Assembly: GCA_016929355.1 (NCBI GenBank)
Contig: JAFGJA010000220.1
Coordinates: 1-8,179, forward strand
Reading direction: 5' to 3'
Source: Anaerolineae bacterium
Lineage (GTDB): Bacteria; Chloroflexota; Anaerolineae; Aggregatilineales; Aggregatilineaceae
Length of the DNA stretch: 8,179 nt
In this document: positions 1 to 6,078 of the stretch, in pieces
Layout of the letters: each line of letters starts with the position of its first letter
How positions within the stretch are numbered: position 1 is the first letter of the stretch
Made by a program: the position numbers and the translations under genes
Notes under the pieces: generated by a model
What the model was told of the DNA's origin: nothing
What the model saw: only the letters and a program-made list of their open reading frames with translations
Databases searched by the model: none

Positions 1-815
1 AACTGGAAATGAAACTCACGCCGCTTGTCAGCAATCCGCGCGTGGCGACGAGCAATGTGTGCTTTGCCGCGCTGCCAGTTGCGACTCCCCGGTACTTTTT
101 TGTCCACCCGACTCTGGATTTTGCGTAGGTGGGGCAGGTCTTGCTGGAAATACAACGGATTCTCGATGGGCTGTCCGTCATGGTTGGTCAAAAACACCTT
201 CAACCCGAAGTCGAAACCGCCGATTTTACCCGTGCTGGTTTCGTCTTCTTTGGGGCTGATGTCTTCGATCACCGAAAAACAGACCCACATCCGTCCCGCC
301 GCATCCCGTTTGATCGTCACCGTTTTGATCTCACCCAGAATCGGACGCGGTTTGATGAACTTGTAGCGCCGCCCATCGATCTTGACCACCCCGATCCCGC
401 GATGGTAGCCGTTGCCACTTTGCTTCTTTTTGGGCGCGCGTTTATCCGGCAATGGTTGCCACCCTGCTTGTTTCAGCGTGATGCTCTTGTACTTCTTAAC
501 CTTCTTGAACCGGGGCAACCCACCTTGTTTGTTGAAAAACTTCTGGTATGCTCGTTCGTGTCGTTCGCATACATCCTGTACCGCCTGCGATCCCAATGCC
601 CGCCAATACCGGTAGCGCTGCGTTTTCATCCGTAGATAGGCCAGATGCTTCTTCATCCGCCCTTCGCTGATGTGTTTACCAAAGAGGCGATAGTAGCGTT
701 TTTGCAGTGCCGTGATATGATTCCAGATGATGCCACCTACATCGATCTGGTGGTGGAGCTGTTTGTTGGGCTGGCTGTCGTACAACCGGCATTTGTACGC
801 GAACCGCATTTCCAT
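1..815 (-). CDS. tnpB: TnpB-type RNA-guided nuclease/transposase (IS200/IS605, IS1341-like), 3' end beyond window
   Basis: The reading frame runs from an ATG at 815 off the left edge, giving 271 residues. An in-frame TAA lies two codons upstream, and a second in-frame ATG at 809 is an alternative start; neither has a clear Shine-Dalgarno. The N-terminus (FAYKCRLYDSQPNKQ) and the basic middle (GGLPRFKKVKKYKSITL, about residues 98-113) are typical of TnpB. The motif GGFDFGLKVF at about 199-208 carries the first RuvC aspartate (D202). The later RuvC glutamate, zinc finger and last aspartate, and any omega RNA at the 3' end, would lie outside the window. TnpB proteins are omega-RNA-guided DNA endonucleases that help their element persist. 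No tnpA lies upstream, so this is probably a tnpB-only element. The family call is secure; whether the gene is intact cannot be seen. Confidence 0.9.
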   Translation of the reverse strand, partial: MEMRFAYKCRLYDSQPNKQLHHQIDVGGIIWNHITALQKRYYRLFGKHISEGRMKKHLAYLRMKTQRYRYWRALGSQAVQDVCERHERAYQKFFNKQGGLPRFKKVKKYKSITLKQAGWQPLPDKRAPKKKQSGNGYHRGIGVVKIDGRRYKFIKPRPILGEIKTVTIKRDAAGRMWVCFSVIEDISPKEDETSTGKIGGFDFGLKVFLTNHDGQPIENPLYFQQDLPHLRKIQSRVDKKVPGSRNWQRGKAHIARRHARIADKRREFHFQ

Positions 816-851
816 CGTTTATGTACTCGGAGTCGTTTATCTACTAAGTGT

Positions 852-879
852 ATTTTACCATAGCTTACAGCTAAAGCAA
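852..879 (-). promoter_or_regulatory. Candidate promoter of tnpB
   Basis: On the minus strand a -35-like TTGCTT (874-879) and a -10-like TAAAAT (852-857) are separated by 16 bases, and the ATG at 815 follows about 37 bases after the -10. The spacing fits a vegetative sigma promoter. The assignment is by eye only. Confidence 0.4.
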
Positions 880-898
880 ATACATCAGCCCCTTATAT

Positions 899-918
899 CC
901 CAAGCCTGAAGGCATGGG
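899..918. repeat. Palindromic hairpin at the probable tnpB-side end of the IS element
   Basis: The bases CCCAAGCCTGAAGGCATGGG form a nearly perfect hairpin: CCCA pairs with TGGG and GCCT with AGGC, with an A facing an A between the two stems. Subterminal palindromes of this kind are recognised by the transposase in IS200/IS605 elements. The position, about 85 bases upstream of tnpB and before the unrelated GNAT gene, suggests one element end lies near 890-945. The exact cleavage site is not identifiable here. Confidence 0.5.
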
Positions 919-946
919 TTTTACGGGGCATCTCTATAAAAAGTGA

Positions 947-1441
947 TCAATCCAGCCGTTTTTCAAACTCGATCTCGTCGCGCAGAGGGATGTTATGCAT
1001 TCCGATCAGGGGAATTTCGGGTTTGAGTTTGCGCGATTCCGCCAACGCATGACGATAGAGGGCGGCCATGGCAAAGCCGCGTTTCTGGTAAAAGCCCAGC
1101 GCGCGTAAATTGTCATTGGTCGTGATCAGCCACAACCGTGTACAGCCTGCCGCGCGTGCCACCTCTTCAACTGCCGCAACCAACGCCGAACCAATGCCCC
1201 TATTTTCGCGCACACTGTCGAGTAAGGTGATCTCGCATTGATCACCCGCGATGTGATAAGTGATCAGGCCGATCCGCGCGTCAGCATCCGCCGGATCAAC
1301 TGCCACAAAACCGGGGTGATCCGTCACCTCGTATAACACGCCGCGCGCAACCATCCGCGTTGATCCCCACCGTTCGGTCAAAAACGCGACCAGCCAGCCT
1401 TGATCCGCCGGGGACAGGGGACGAATACTACTGTCAGTCAT
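947..1441 (-). CDS. GNAT family N-acetyltransferase
   Basis: This encodes 164 residues with the Gcn5-related acetyltransferase fold. The acetyl-CoA pyrophosphate-binding motif A is visible at about residues 77-87 (VRENRGIGSAL, the R-x-x-G-x-G pattern), followed by a helix. A motif B-like strand and helix ends in LGFYQKRGF near residues 112-120. The acceptor substrate cannot be inferred. A longer frame opens at 1543, but the ATG at 1441 is chosen because a GGGG sits a few bases upstream, the family N-terminus (SIRPLSPAD) begins here, and it overlaps the upstream MBL hydrolase stop by 8 bases. That overlap suggests translational coupling and a two-gene operon. Confidence 0.85.
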   Translation of the reverse strand: MTDSSIRPLSPADQGWLVAFLTERWGSTRMVARGVLYEVTDHPGFVAVDPADADARIGLITYHIAGDQCEITLLDSVRENRGIGSALVAAVEEVARAAGCTRLWLITTNDNLRALGFYQKRGFAMAALYRHALAESRKLKPEIPLIGMHNIPLRDEIEFEKRLD

Positions 1442-2387
1442 GATTAGCCCCGGTACGTTCAAATAAAAACCGCATATTCCGGGCAAAGGTAGACGCCTCC
1501 TGCCAATCGGAAAACGCGGCAGGAACGGGCACGGCGGCGGCATCGTCTACCGTACCATGATTTTTATGCAAATCATCCACCAACCGTTGCAGCACCGGCA
1601 GATAGCGCCGCAGGGCGGCTAATGCCTCCGGGGTAGCCACTGCCCCATGCCCCGGCACAATCACCTGGACGGGCGGGTCCAACGCCTCAATCGCGTTATA
1701 GATGCGCAGCCACTCATCGGGATCGCCATCGCCCAACCAGGGATGGCATTCGTGAAACAGCAGATCGCCCGCAAACAAAATCTGATCATCCGGCAGCAGT
1801 AACAGCGCATCACTGGCGGTATGCCCGCCGCCAAAGGTCACTAACTCCACGCGCCGCGCCGGACCATGAAAGGTCACTTTGCCCTGAAATGTGACTTCCG
1901 GCACACGGACCGCCAAGCCCGGCATATCTTCCATGACCATCCGGTAAAAATCGACTTCGCGCCCCAGGCGATTCGTTTTTTCTGGATCATCCACGTTTTG
2001 CAATTGCAGGTGCAGTTCACCCAATTTTTCAGAGGTTTCTTTGCGGCGCTGCGCAATAATGGCGGGGATACGCTCGGCGATCAGGGTGCGCGTGCGGGCG
2101 GTGCTGATCAGCGCTGTTGCAGGGGGAAGCGCCTGGTTGCCCAAGACATGATCGGGATGCCAATGGCTGTTAATCGCCAGCGTGACGGGCCGCCCGGTCA
2201 CACACTGCGCCGCACTAATCAGATCGCGCGCTCCCTGGGGAGCCATGCCGAGATCAAACACTAATACGCGATCTCCCAGGTCTACAATCCCCGCATTGGA
2301 CCCCGCCACACCGCCCTCTTTCGCTATGACAGCGTACACGCCATCGGTGAGCGGTTCGAGATCAAAATGTTTTGAGGTTGGATGCAT
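1434..2387 (-). CDS. MBL-fold metallo-hydrolase
   Basis: This is a 317-residue metallo-beta-lactamase superfamily hydrolase. The first metal motif HxHxDH is SHWHPDH (H75, H77, D79, H80). Further ligands appear as GGGHTASD (H189), the bridging aspartate in FAGDLLF (D208) and VPGHG (H247), so the dinuclear metal site looks complete. The insert at about residues 98-170 is probably a substrate-pocket cap. Members of this general glyoxalase II-like type hydrolyse esters, thioesters, lactones or phosphoesters; the substrate is unknown. No signal peptide is seen, so it is likely cytoplasmic. The start is supported by a strong GGAAGGTGA ribosome-binding site just upstream of the ATG. It is first in a coupled pair with the GNAT gene. 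Confidence 0.88.
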   Translation of the reverse strand: MHPTSKHFDLEPLTDGVYAVIAKEGGVAGSNAGIVDLGDRVLVFDLGMAPQGARDLISAAQCVTGRPVTLAINSHWHPDHVLGNQALPPATALISTARTRTLIAERIPAIIAQRRKETSEKLGELHLQLQNVDDPEKTNRLGREVDFYRMVMEDMPGLAVRVPEVTFQGKVTFHGPARRVELVTFGGGHTASDALLLLPDDQILFAGDLLFHECHPWLGDGDPDEWLRIYNAIEALDPPVQVIVPGHGAVATPEALAALRRYLPVLQRLVDDLHKNHGTVDDAAAVPVPAAFSDWQEASTFARNMRFLFERTGANHD

Positions 2388-2433
2388 TGCTTCACCTTCC
2401 TACCACGCAGCGCAGGAATCGCAGTTACGTTGA

Positions 2434-2461
2434 ATCGTAGTTGAAACTACGTTTTACGCAA
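2434..2461 (-). promoter_or_regulatory. Candidate promoter of the MBL hydrolase gene overlapping a perfect palindrome
   Basis: On the minus strand TTGCGT (2456-2461) and TACGAT (2434-2439) lie 16 bases apart, 46 bases before the ATG at 2387. The perfect inverted repeat CGTAGTT-GA-AACTACG (2436-2451) overlaps the -10 region. It could act as an operator or as a transcript hairpin. It may instead belong to the intergenic repeat that starts at 2489. This is tentative. Confidence 0.3.
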
Positions 2462-2488
2462 GCGGAACGCAGCGTGATCGCCTACCGA

Positions 2489-2567
2489 GCGCCCCGTAGG
2501 ACGCGCGTTGCGCGTGGGCGCGAACGTTGTTCGCGTCCGCAAATCGCAGATTTGCCCTACGGGGCGC
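2489..2567. repeat. 79-nt cloverleaf-like multi-hairpin intergenic repeat
   Basis: A 12-bp outer stem (2489-2500 with 2556-2567, perfect complement) encloses three hairpins with no unpaired base between them. These are a 6-bp stem with loop GTT (2501-2515), a 10-bp stem with one G-T wobble and loop GTT (2516-2538), and a 7-bp stem with loop GCA (2539-2555). Every base outside the three triloops is paired, giving a perfect four-way junction. From memory, multi-hairpin repeats of this style are scattered through Chloroflexota and some other genomes, but no second copy lies in this window. It could be a miniature mobile element or an RNA-structure repeat. Its right arm overlaps the 3' end of the FkbM gene. 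Confidence 0.8.
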
Positions 2568-3381
2568 AGTGCGGCGCGCGCGTAGCGGCCAAAAAACCGA
2601 TCTCGCGGTGGGCCGGATTAGGTATTGTGCAAACCTCGAAGCCAGCATCGCGCAAAAATGCGGCGAGATCGCGGTGGGAATAGGGGGTGATGTCGTCGTG
2701 ATATTCCAGGCTGATATGGGTGATCTGGCGCAACGTTTCCGGTGAGCACTCCAGCAAAATCGCGTATTCTGCGCCCTCGCAGTCCATTTTCAGGAAATCG
2801 CAGCGCGCAATATCCAGATCAGCAAACACTTGCGCCAGTGTTTTGCTCTGCACGTCAACCATACCAGGGCCAGACTCGCCTGCATCAGCCGCCACTGACG
2901 ATGCAACCTGCGCTGTACTGTGTTTCACCGCGATGCCGGAGGCGGTCTGCAACTGAATTTGGCCCGATCCAATCGCATGAGGAAACGCTTGCACAGTGGT
3001 CACGTTGTTGAGCGCGAGATTTTGTTGCAGCAGTGCATAGGATTCGGCGAAGGGTTCAAACGCAATCACCCGGCAGTGCGGATGCTCGCGCGCCACTGAA
3101 ATTGCAAAATCACCCAACCCCGCGCCAATATCCAACACGGTCCAGCCATCCTGAACCGGCACACCATGCACCTCGTAATCCCGATCCAGCACCGTTTCCT
3201 TGATGATCCAGATGTCTATCGCGCCGCGCACGTAAAATTGGCAGCCATTTTTGAGGCGGACAAGGAATGGTTTGGGGCGGGGTAAACCCAAAAACGCCGC
3301 CAGGATCACCGGCAGATCGTGAAACCGGAGCAGCAGCGTCGGGATCGAGGAAAGATAGTAGCGCCAACGGGAAACGAGCAT
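2557..3381 (-). CDS. FkbM family SAM-dependent methyltransferase
   Basis: This encodes 274 residues. The SAM-binding motif I is VLDIGAGLGDF (about residues 82-92), followed by an acidic ribose-contacting position in AFEP (107-110). The FkbM signature DFLKMDCEGAEYAIL is at about 195-209. The family methylates hydroxyls on sugars, polyketides, glycolipids and similar acceptors; the acceptor is not inferable here. The hydrophobic N-terminus (about residues 8-32) could be a weak membrane-associating helix. The ATG at 3381 has a GGATGG sequence nearby as a weak ribosome-binding site. The last residues (CAP and the TAG stop) are encoded by the right arm of the cloverleaf repeat, so the original C-terminus was probably different. 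Confidence 0.88.
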   Translation of the reverse strand: MLVSRWRYYLSSIPTLLLRFHDLPVILAAFLGLPRPKPFLVRLKNGCQFYVRGAIDIWIIKETVLDRDYEVHGVPVQDGWTVLDIGAGLGDFAISVAREHPHCRVIAFEPFAESYALLQQNLALNNVTTVQAFPHAIGSGQIQLQTASGIAVKHSTAQVASSVAADAGESGPGMVDVQSKTLAQVFADLDIARCDFLKMDCEGAEYAILLECSPETLRQITHISLEYHDDITPYSHRDLAAFLRDAGFEVCTIPNPAHREIGFLAATRAPHCAP

Positions 3382-3414
3382 AATGCCATCCAGATTTGGT
3401 TGCGTGCGAGTCAG

Positions 3415-3450
3415 GTGTTAATTGTAAACACACGCGGGATGGAATAGCAA
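3415..3450 (-). promoter_or_regulatory. Candidate promoter of the FkbM gene with a small inverted repeat around the -10
   Basis: On the minus strand TTGCTA (3445-3450) and TACAAT (3421-3426) are separated by 18 bases, about 40 bases before the ATG at 3381. A 5-bp inverted repeat (GTGTT at 3415-3419 and AACAC at 3427-3431) flanks the -10 and could be an operator. It sits in the 95-bp gap after the NUDIX gene, suggesting the FkbM gene can be transcribed on its own. Confidence 0.4.
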
Positions 3451-3476
3451 GGACCAGATTAGATTTTGCGCGGCGT

Positions 3477-4058
3477 TTAGGATTGGCGTGCGCGCAGCCA
3501 TTGCAGACCGATGATCGTCTTCGCATCCATGATTTTCCCCGTATCCATCCGGCGAAATGCTTCCGCCACCGGTATTTCGAGGACACGAATATCTTCGCCT
3601 TCCGCTTTGACCCCACCGCCCCGCGTGACTCGCTGCGCGGCGTTCACCTGGGCGTAAAACAAAATGATGCGTTCGGAGGTTCCGCCCGGACTGACGTAAA
3701 ACGTGTGGATCGGTTGGAGATACGAGGTACGATAGCCGATCTCCTCTTCGATTTCGCGCCGTATCGCGTCCGCCGAATTTTCGCCCTCATCAATGACTCC
3801 GGCAGGCAGTTCGAGAAGCCAACCGGGGCCATTATCTTTATAATAGGCGGATATGCGGAATTGTTCGATGAGGATCAGCGTGTTCGTATCGGTACGATGC
3901 ACCACCGCCGCGACACTATCGCCGCGATCAAAATCTAAGCGGACCAGTTCGTCACTCATGCCCCCGGCGAATAACTCGTGCCGGAACCGGATTTCGTTAA
4001 TGCGGAAGATACGATCAAAAATCCGTTCCAGGCTTAGAATTTCGACTTTTTTGGGCAT
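3477..4058 (-). CDS. NUDIX hydrolase, ADP-ribose pyrophosphatase (YffH/AdpP) type
   Basis: This is a 193-residue protein with a complete Nudix box, G-x5-E-x7-REUxEExGU, from G87 to Y109. E102, E105 and E106 are the metal-binding REIEEE core. Upstream features of the YffH/AdpP branch are present: AGGMSDELVRLDFDRGDSV (about 31-49), the strand ILIEQFR (62-68) and LLELPAG (81-87) before the box. Enzymes of this group split ADP-ribose to AMP and ribose 5-phosphate, or act on GDP-mannose, so the substrate within this branch is open. The ATG at 4058 is supported by GAGGATG upstream. It lies 114 bp downstream of the SIR2-macro gene on the same strand, but with its own promoter-like sequence and GC content like the chromosome. 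Confidence 0.88.
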   Translation of the reverse strand: MPKKVEILSLERIFDRIFRINEIRFRHELFAGGMSDELVRLDFDRGDSVAAVVHRTDTNTLILIEQFRISAYYKDNGPGWLLELPAGVIDEGENSADAIRREIEEEIGYRTSYLQPIHTFYVSPGGTSERIILFYAQVNAAQRVTRGGGVKAEGEDIRVLEIPVAEAFRRMDTGKIMDAKTIIGLQWLRARQS

Positions 4059-4096
4059 AGATTACATCCTCGCACAGGCGGCCTATTTACCACCCT

Positions 4097-4125
4097 ATTA
4101 TAGCCCAGCATGTTCGCCCGAAAAA
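4097..4125 (-). promoter_or_regulatory. Candidate promoter of the NUDIX gene
   Basis: On the minus strand a consensus -10 TATAAT (4097-4102) is preceded by 17 bases and a poor -35, TTTTTC (4120-4125). The NUDIX ATG is about 38 bases downstream. This argues that the NUDIX gene does not depend only on read-through from the SIR2-macro gene. Confidence 0.45.
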
Positions 4126-4172
4126 GTACAGTAATTTTTCCGAGTACATATAACCGAGGAACGGTATCCCAC

Positions 4173-5924
4173 TCAGGAAAAAATTGTATAGTCCGCCGGG
4201 AGTGTCGCTCGCAGCACAGCATCAACCTCATGATATTTAAGTTGGCTCGGCTTAAATATATATATCATGACGATGAGTTTAGACTGGGGGATATTGTTAT
4301 TTTGCCAATCGACAATGGCTTCCAAAATCGCTTCAAACGAATCCTTAAAAGGCACACCCCCGGTCCCAGTAGCCAGCAGTGGCATCCAGATCGCCGATAC
4401 ATCCAGCGCATCGGCAGTTTTGAGCACATTGATCGTCGTCGCAAAAATGTCACTTTTAACAGTATTGTAACTAACACCAGGTAAAATTTCAGTAGCCGCC
4501 CCATGAAAGACATAGTGAACGGGCATTTTCCCCGCAGAAGTGACCGCGACATCGCCCTGCTTTACCCGCCCAAATTTGCGTAATTCATTTAAGATCAGGC
4601 TCCGTCCTGCCTTCTCAACCAGAATTTCAGCCACGCCCCCGCCAACACTCAAGAACGTATCATCTGGGCTAACCACCGCCCGTTTTATATCCTGAAATTC
4701 GGCATCATTCATCATCTCATAATTGGCAATATCTCCATACATGACGCGAATCTCAATATTTTGAGCGGAGTTAGTTGCCCAATAAGCTCTATCCGGCGGA
4801 GAACTTGGATCATTTGGTAAGCGGAATTTTGCGCGATTATCATTGAGCGTCTTGATATGTTTATCAATATCATCATCCGAAAAACCCTCTTGGACCAATG
4901 TATATCGCACACGCATATTTTGGTCTAGATAGGATAGAGCCTCATTCAGCAAGAGTGGGTTTTGGGTCCGGCTGATAATATCGAACAAGAAATTTCCCGT
5001 GCCCCAGACCGGAAAGAAACGTAAATACTTGCTGAAACCGTAATCTTGAAAAAGACTGATCAAATCTGGCGAAACGCTCTTTAGTAATTGATCCGCCACA
5101 TCATTTTTTAGCTTAACCTCAGTGATCTGTTGGGGACGCATTTGATCAACAAAAATTCCCCACAAAATGCCATAACGTAGCAAATTGCTGTCCATCTTTT
5201 CAATCAATTTGGTGAAAAGCGTTATGATATTCCGTTCAGAAGCCGCAGCACCTAATACGACTAAACCTGTATGATTCAAAACTTGAGTCAGTTTTTCAAA
5301 AATAAAATCTTTAAGTATTCTGGTTTCCTTGCCTATATTGCGTATATTACCGGTATCGTAATCACCATGAATTTTGAATACAAACGCCCGGTCAGGCATA
5401 TCCACCCAAAACTCAAACTCATCTTCAGTGCGGAGAGCCTGACAGTCTAATTTACCTTGTTGAGCAAATGCCTTTTCAATGAGTTTATCAAAATTGGTTG
5501 TCAAACAGGTGCTTTTTATGATTTCGTGTTCAATTAACAACGCCAAAGCATGATGACCAAAAGAAGGGTTTTTATCTTGTAGCAGTTGACGAAAGTAATC
5601 AACCCGTTTGGGTAAGTCGGGATACCGTATTTTGATGCAATTGGCATACCGATTTTGATCATTAGCCCAATCGAGATCTTTCTGTAATTGGCGTTCGACA
5701 TCATCTTTTTGGGCCTGAGTCATTGATGGCTCAATCCTTAGATTGAACAAGTCCACAAAAATTTCCTGACAAATATCGTTAGCTTTGGGAATCCCTGCTT
5801 CGGCGGAAGCGCCCGCGCCAAGATAAAAATTATAAAGGGGTTGGCTGCCACTTGAAGCAACACCATCTAAAATACGTTGAATCGCTTCACGGTCAGTGAT
5901 GATAAAATCTCTAATATCAGGCAC
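4173..5924 (-). CDS. SIR2-macro domain fusion protein, putative NAD+-targeting defence effector
   Basis: This is a 583-residue protein. The N-terminal SIR2 domain (about 25-320) shows the NAD-binding loop FYLGAGASAEAGIP (33-46), LTTNFDKLIEKAF (N144, D146) and the catalytic histidine in FKIHGD (H186). LVVLGAAASERNI (221-233) stands where relatives usually have a G-Y-S-x-x-D motif. A linker follows (about 321-387). The C-terminal macro domain (about 388-560) shows YGDI (396-399), a glycine-rich loop SVGGGVAEIL (426-435), QGDVAVTSAGKMPVHYVFHG (456-475) and LLATGTGGVP (516-525). Known SIR2 proteins of this class deplete NAD+ during phage infection, and macro domains bind or remove ADP-ribose; the combined role is inferred. 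The start codon is GTG with AAAGG about 11 bases upstream and no in-frame ATG before it. The gene is much more AT-rich than its neighbours, suggesting horizontal transfer. No TIR, HerA or other defence partner is visible. Confidence 0.85.
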   Translation of the reverse strand: MPDIRDFIITDREAIQRILDGVASSGSQPLYNFYLGAGASAEAGIPKANDICQEIFVDLFNLRIEPSMTQAQKDDVERQLQKDLDWANDQNRYANCIKIRYPDLPKRVDYFRQLLQDKNPSFGHHALALLIEHEIIKSTCLTTNFDKLIEKAFAQQGKLDCQALRTEDEFEFWVDMPDRAFVFKIHGDYDTGNIRNIGKETRILKDFIFEKLTQVLNHTGLVVLGAAASERNIITLFTKLIEKMDSNLLRYGILWGIFVDQMRPQQITEVKLKNDVADQLLKSVSPDLISLFQDYGFSKYLRFFPVWGTGNFLFDIISRTQNPLLLNEALSYLDQNMRVRYTLVQEGFSDDDIDKHIKTLNDNRAKFRLPNDPSSPPDRAYWATNSAQNIEIRVMYGDIANYEMMNDAEFQDIKRAVVSPDDTFLSVGGGVAEILVEKAGRSLILNELRKFGRVKQGDVAVTSAGKMPVHYVFHGAATEILPGVSYNTVKSDIFATTINVLKTADALDVSAIWMPLLATGTGGVPFKDSFEAILEAIVDWQNNNIPQSKLIVMIYIFKPSQLKYHEVDAVLRATLPADYTIFS

Positions 5925-5978
5925 GATAACATAACCTTTACGTGTTTATATCCAATTGCATACATATGATCGTTCGTT

Positions 5979-6006
5979 ATTGTAGATGACATTTTGTATA
6001 TTGCAA
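5979..6006 (-). promoter_or_regulatory. Candidate promoter of the SIR2-macro gene
   Basis: On the minus strand TTGCAA (6001-6006) and TACAAT (5979-5984) are separated by 16 bases in an AT-rich leader. The GTG start at 5924 follows about 55 bases after the -10. It lies just downstream of the 6012-6045 hairpin, which would insulate it from transcription of the PPC gene. Confidence 0.4.
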
Positions 6007-6011
6007 ACAAC

Positions 6012-6045
6012 ACCGGGGCATCATGACGCACTATGATGCCCTGGT
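6012..6045 (-). terminator. Strong hairpin, probable transcription terminator after the PPC gene
   Basis: Thirteen-base arms (ACCGGGGCATCAT at 6012-6024 and ATGATGCCCTGGT at 6033-6045) are complementary except for one G-T pair, with an 8-base loop. Read on the minus strand it follows the PPC gene stop by about 34 bases and is followed by a moderately T-rich GTTGTTTG rather than a clean T run. A Rho-independent terminator is the simplest reading; a recombination or protein-binding palindrome is possible. Confidence 0.5.
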
Positions 6046-6078
6046 AGTCGGCTAATATTTTCGCTGGAAATACTCCCC

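Noticed and set aside
129..635. 168-residue plus-strand open frame
   Set aside because: It is the antisense shadow of tnpB, with no domain pattern of its own.
2436..2455. Palindrome followed by TTTT as a plus-strand Rho-independent terminator
   Set aside because: No plus-strand gene precedes it, and on the minus strand, where the genes lie, no T run follows. It is more likely part of the repeat or a leader element.
4120..4140. AT-rich inverted repeat GAAAAA...TTTTTC as a terminator after the SIR2-macro gene
   Set aside because: The stem is only 6 weak base pairs, has no following T tract and overlaps the candidate NUDIX -35 box.
4173..5924. Assignment as a class M sirtuin (SirTM)
   Set aside because: SirTMs are encoded beside a separate macrodomain gene with GcvH-like and lipoate-ligase genes, none of which are here. 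The fused order and the SIR2 motifs fit defence-type SIR2 proteins better.
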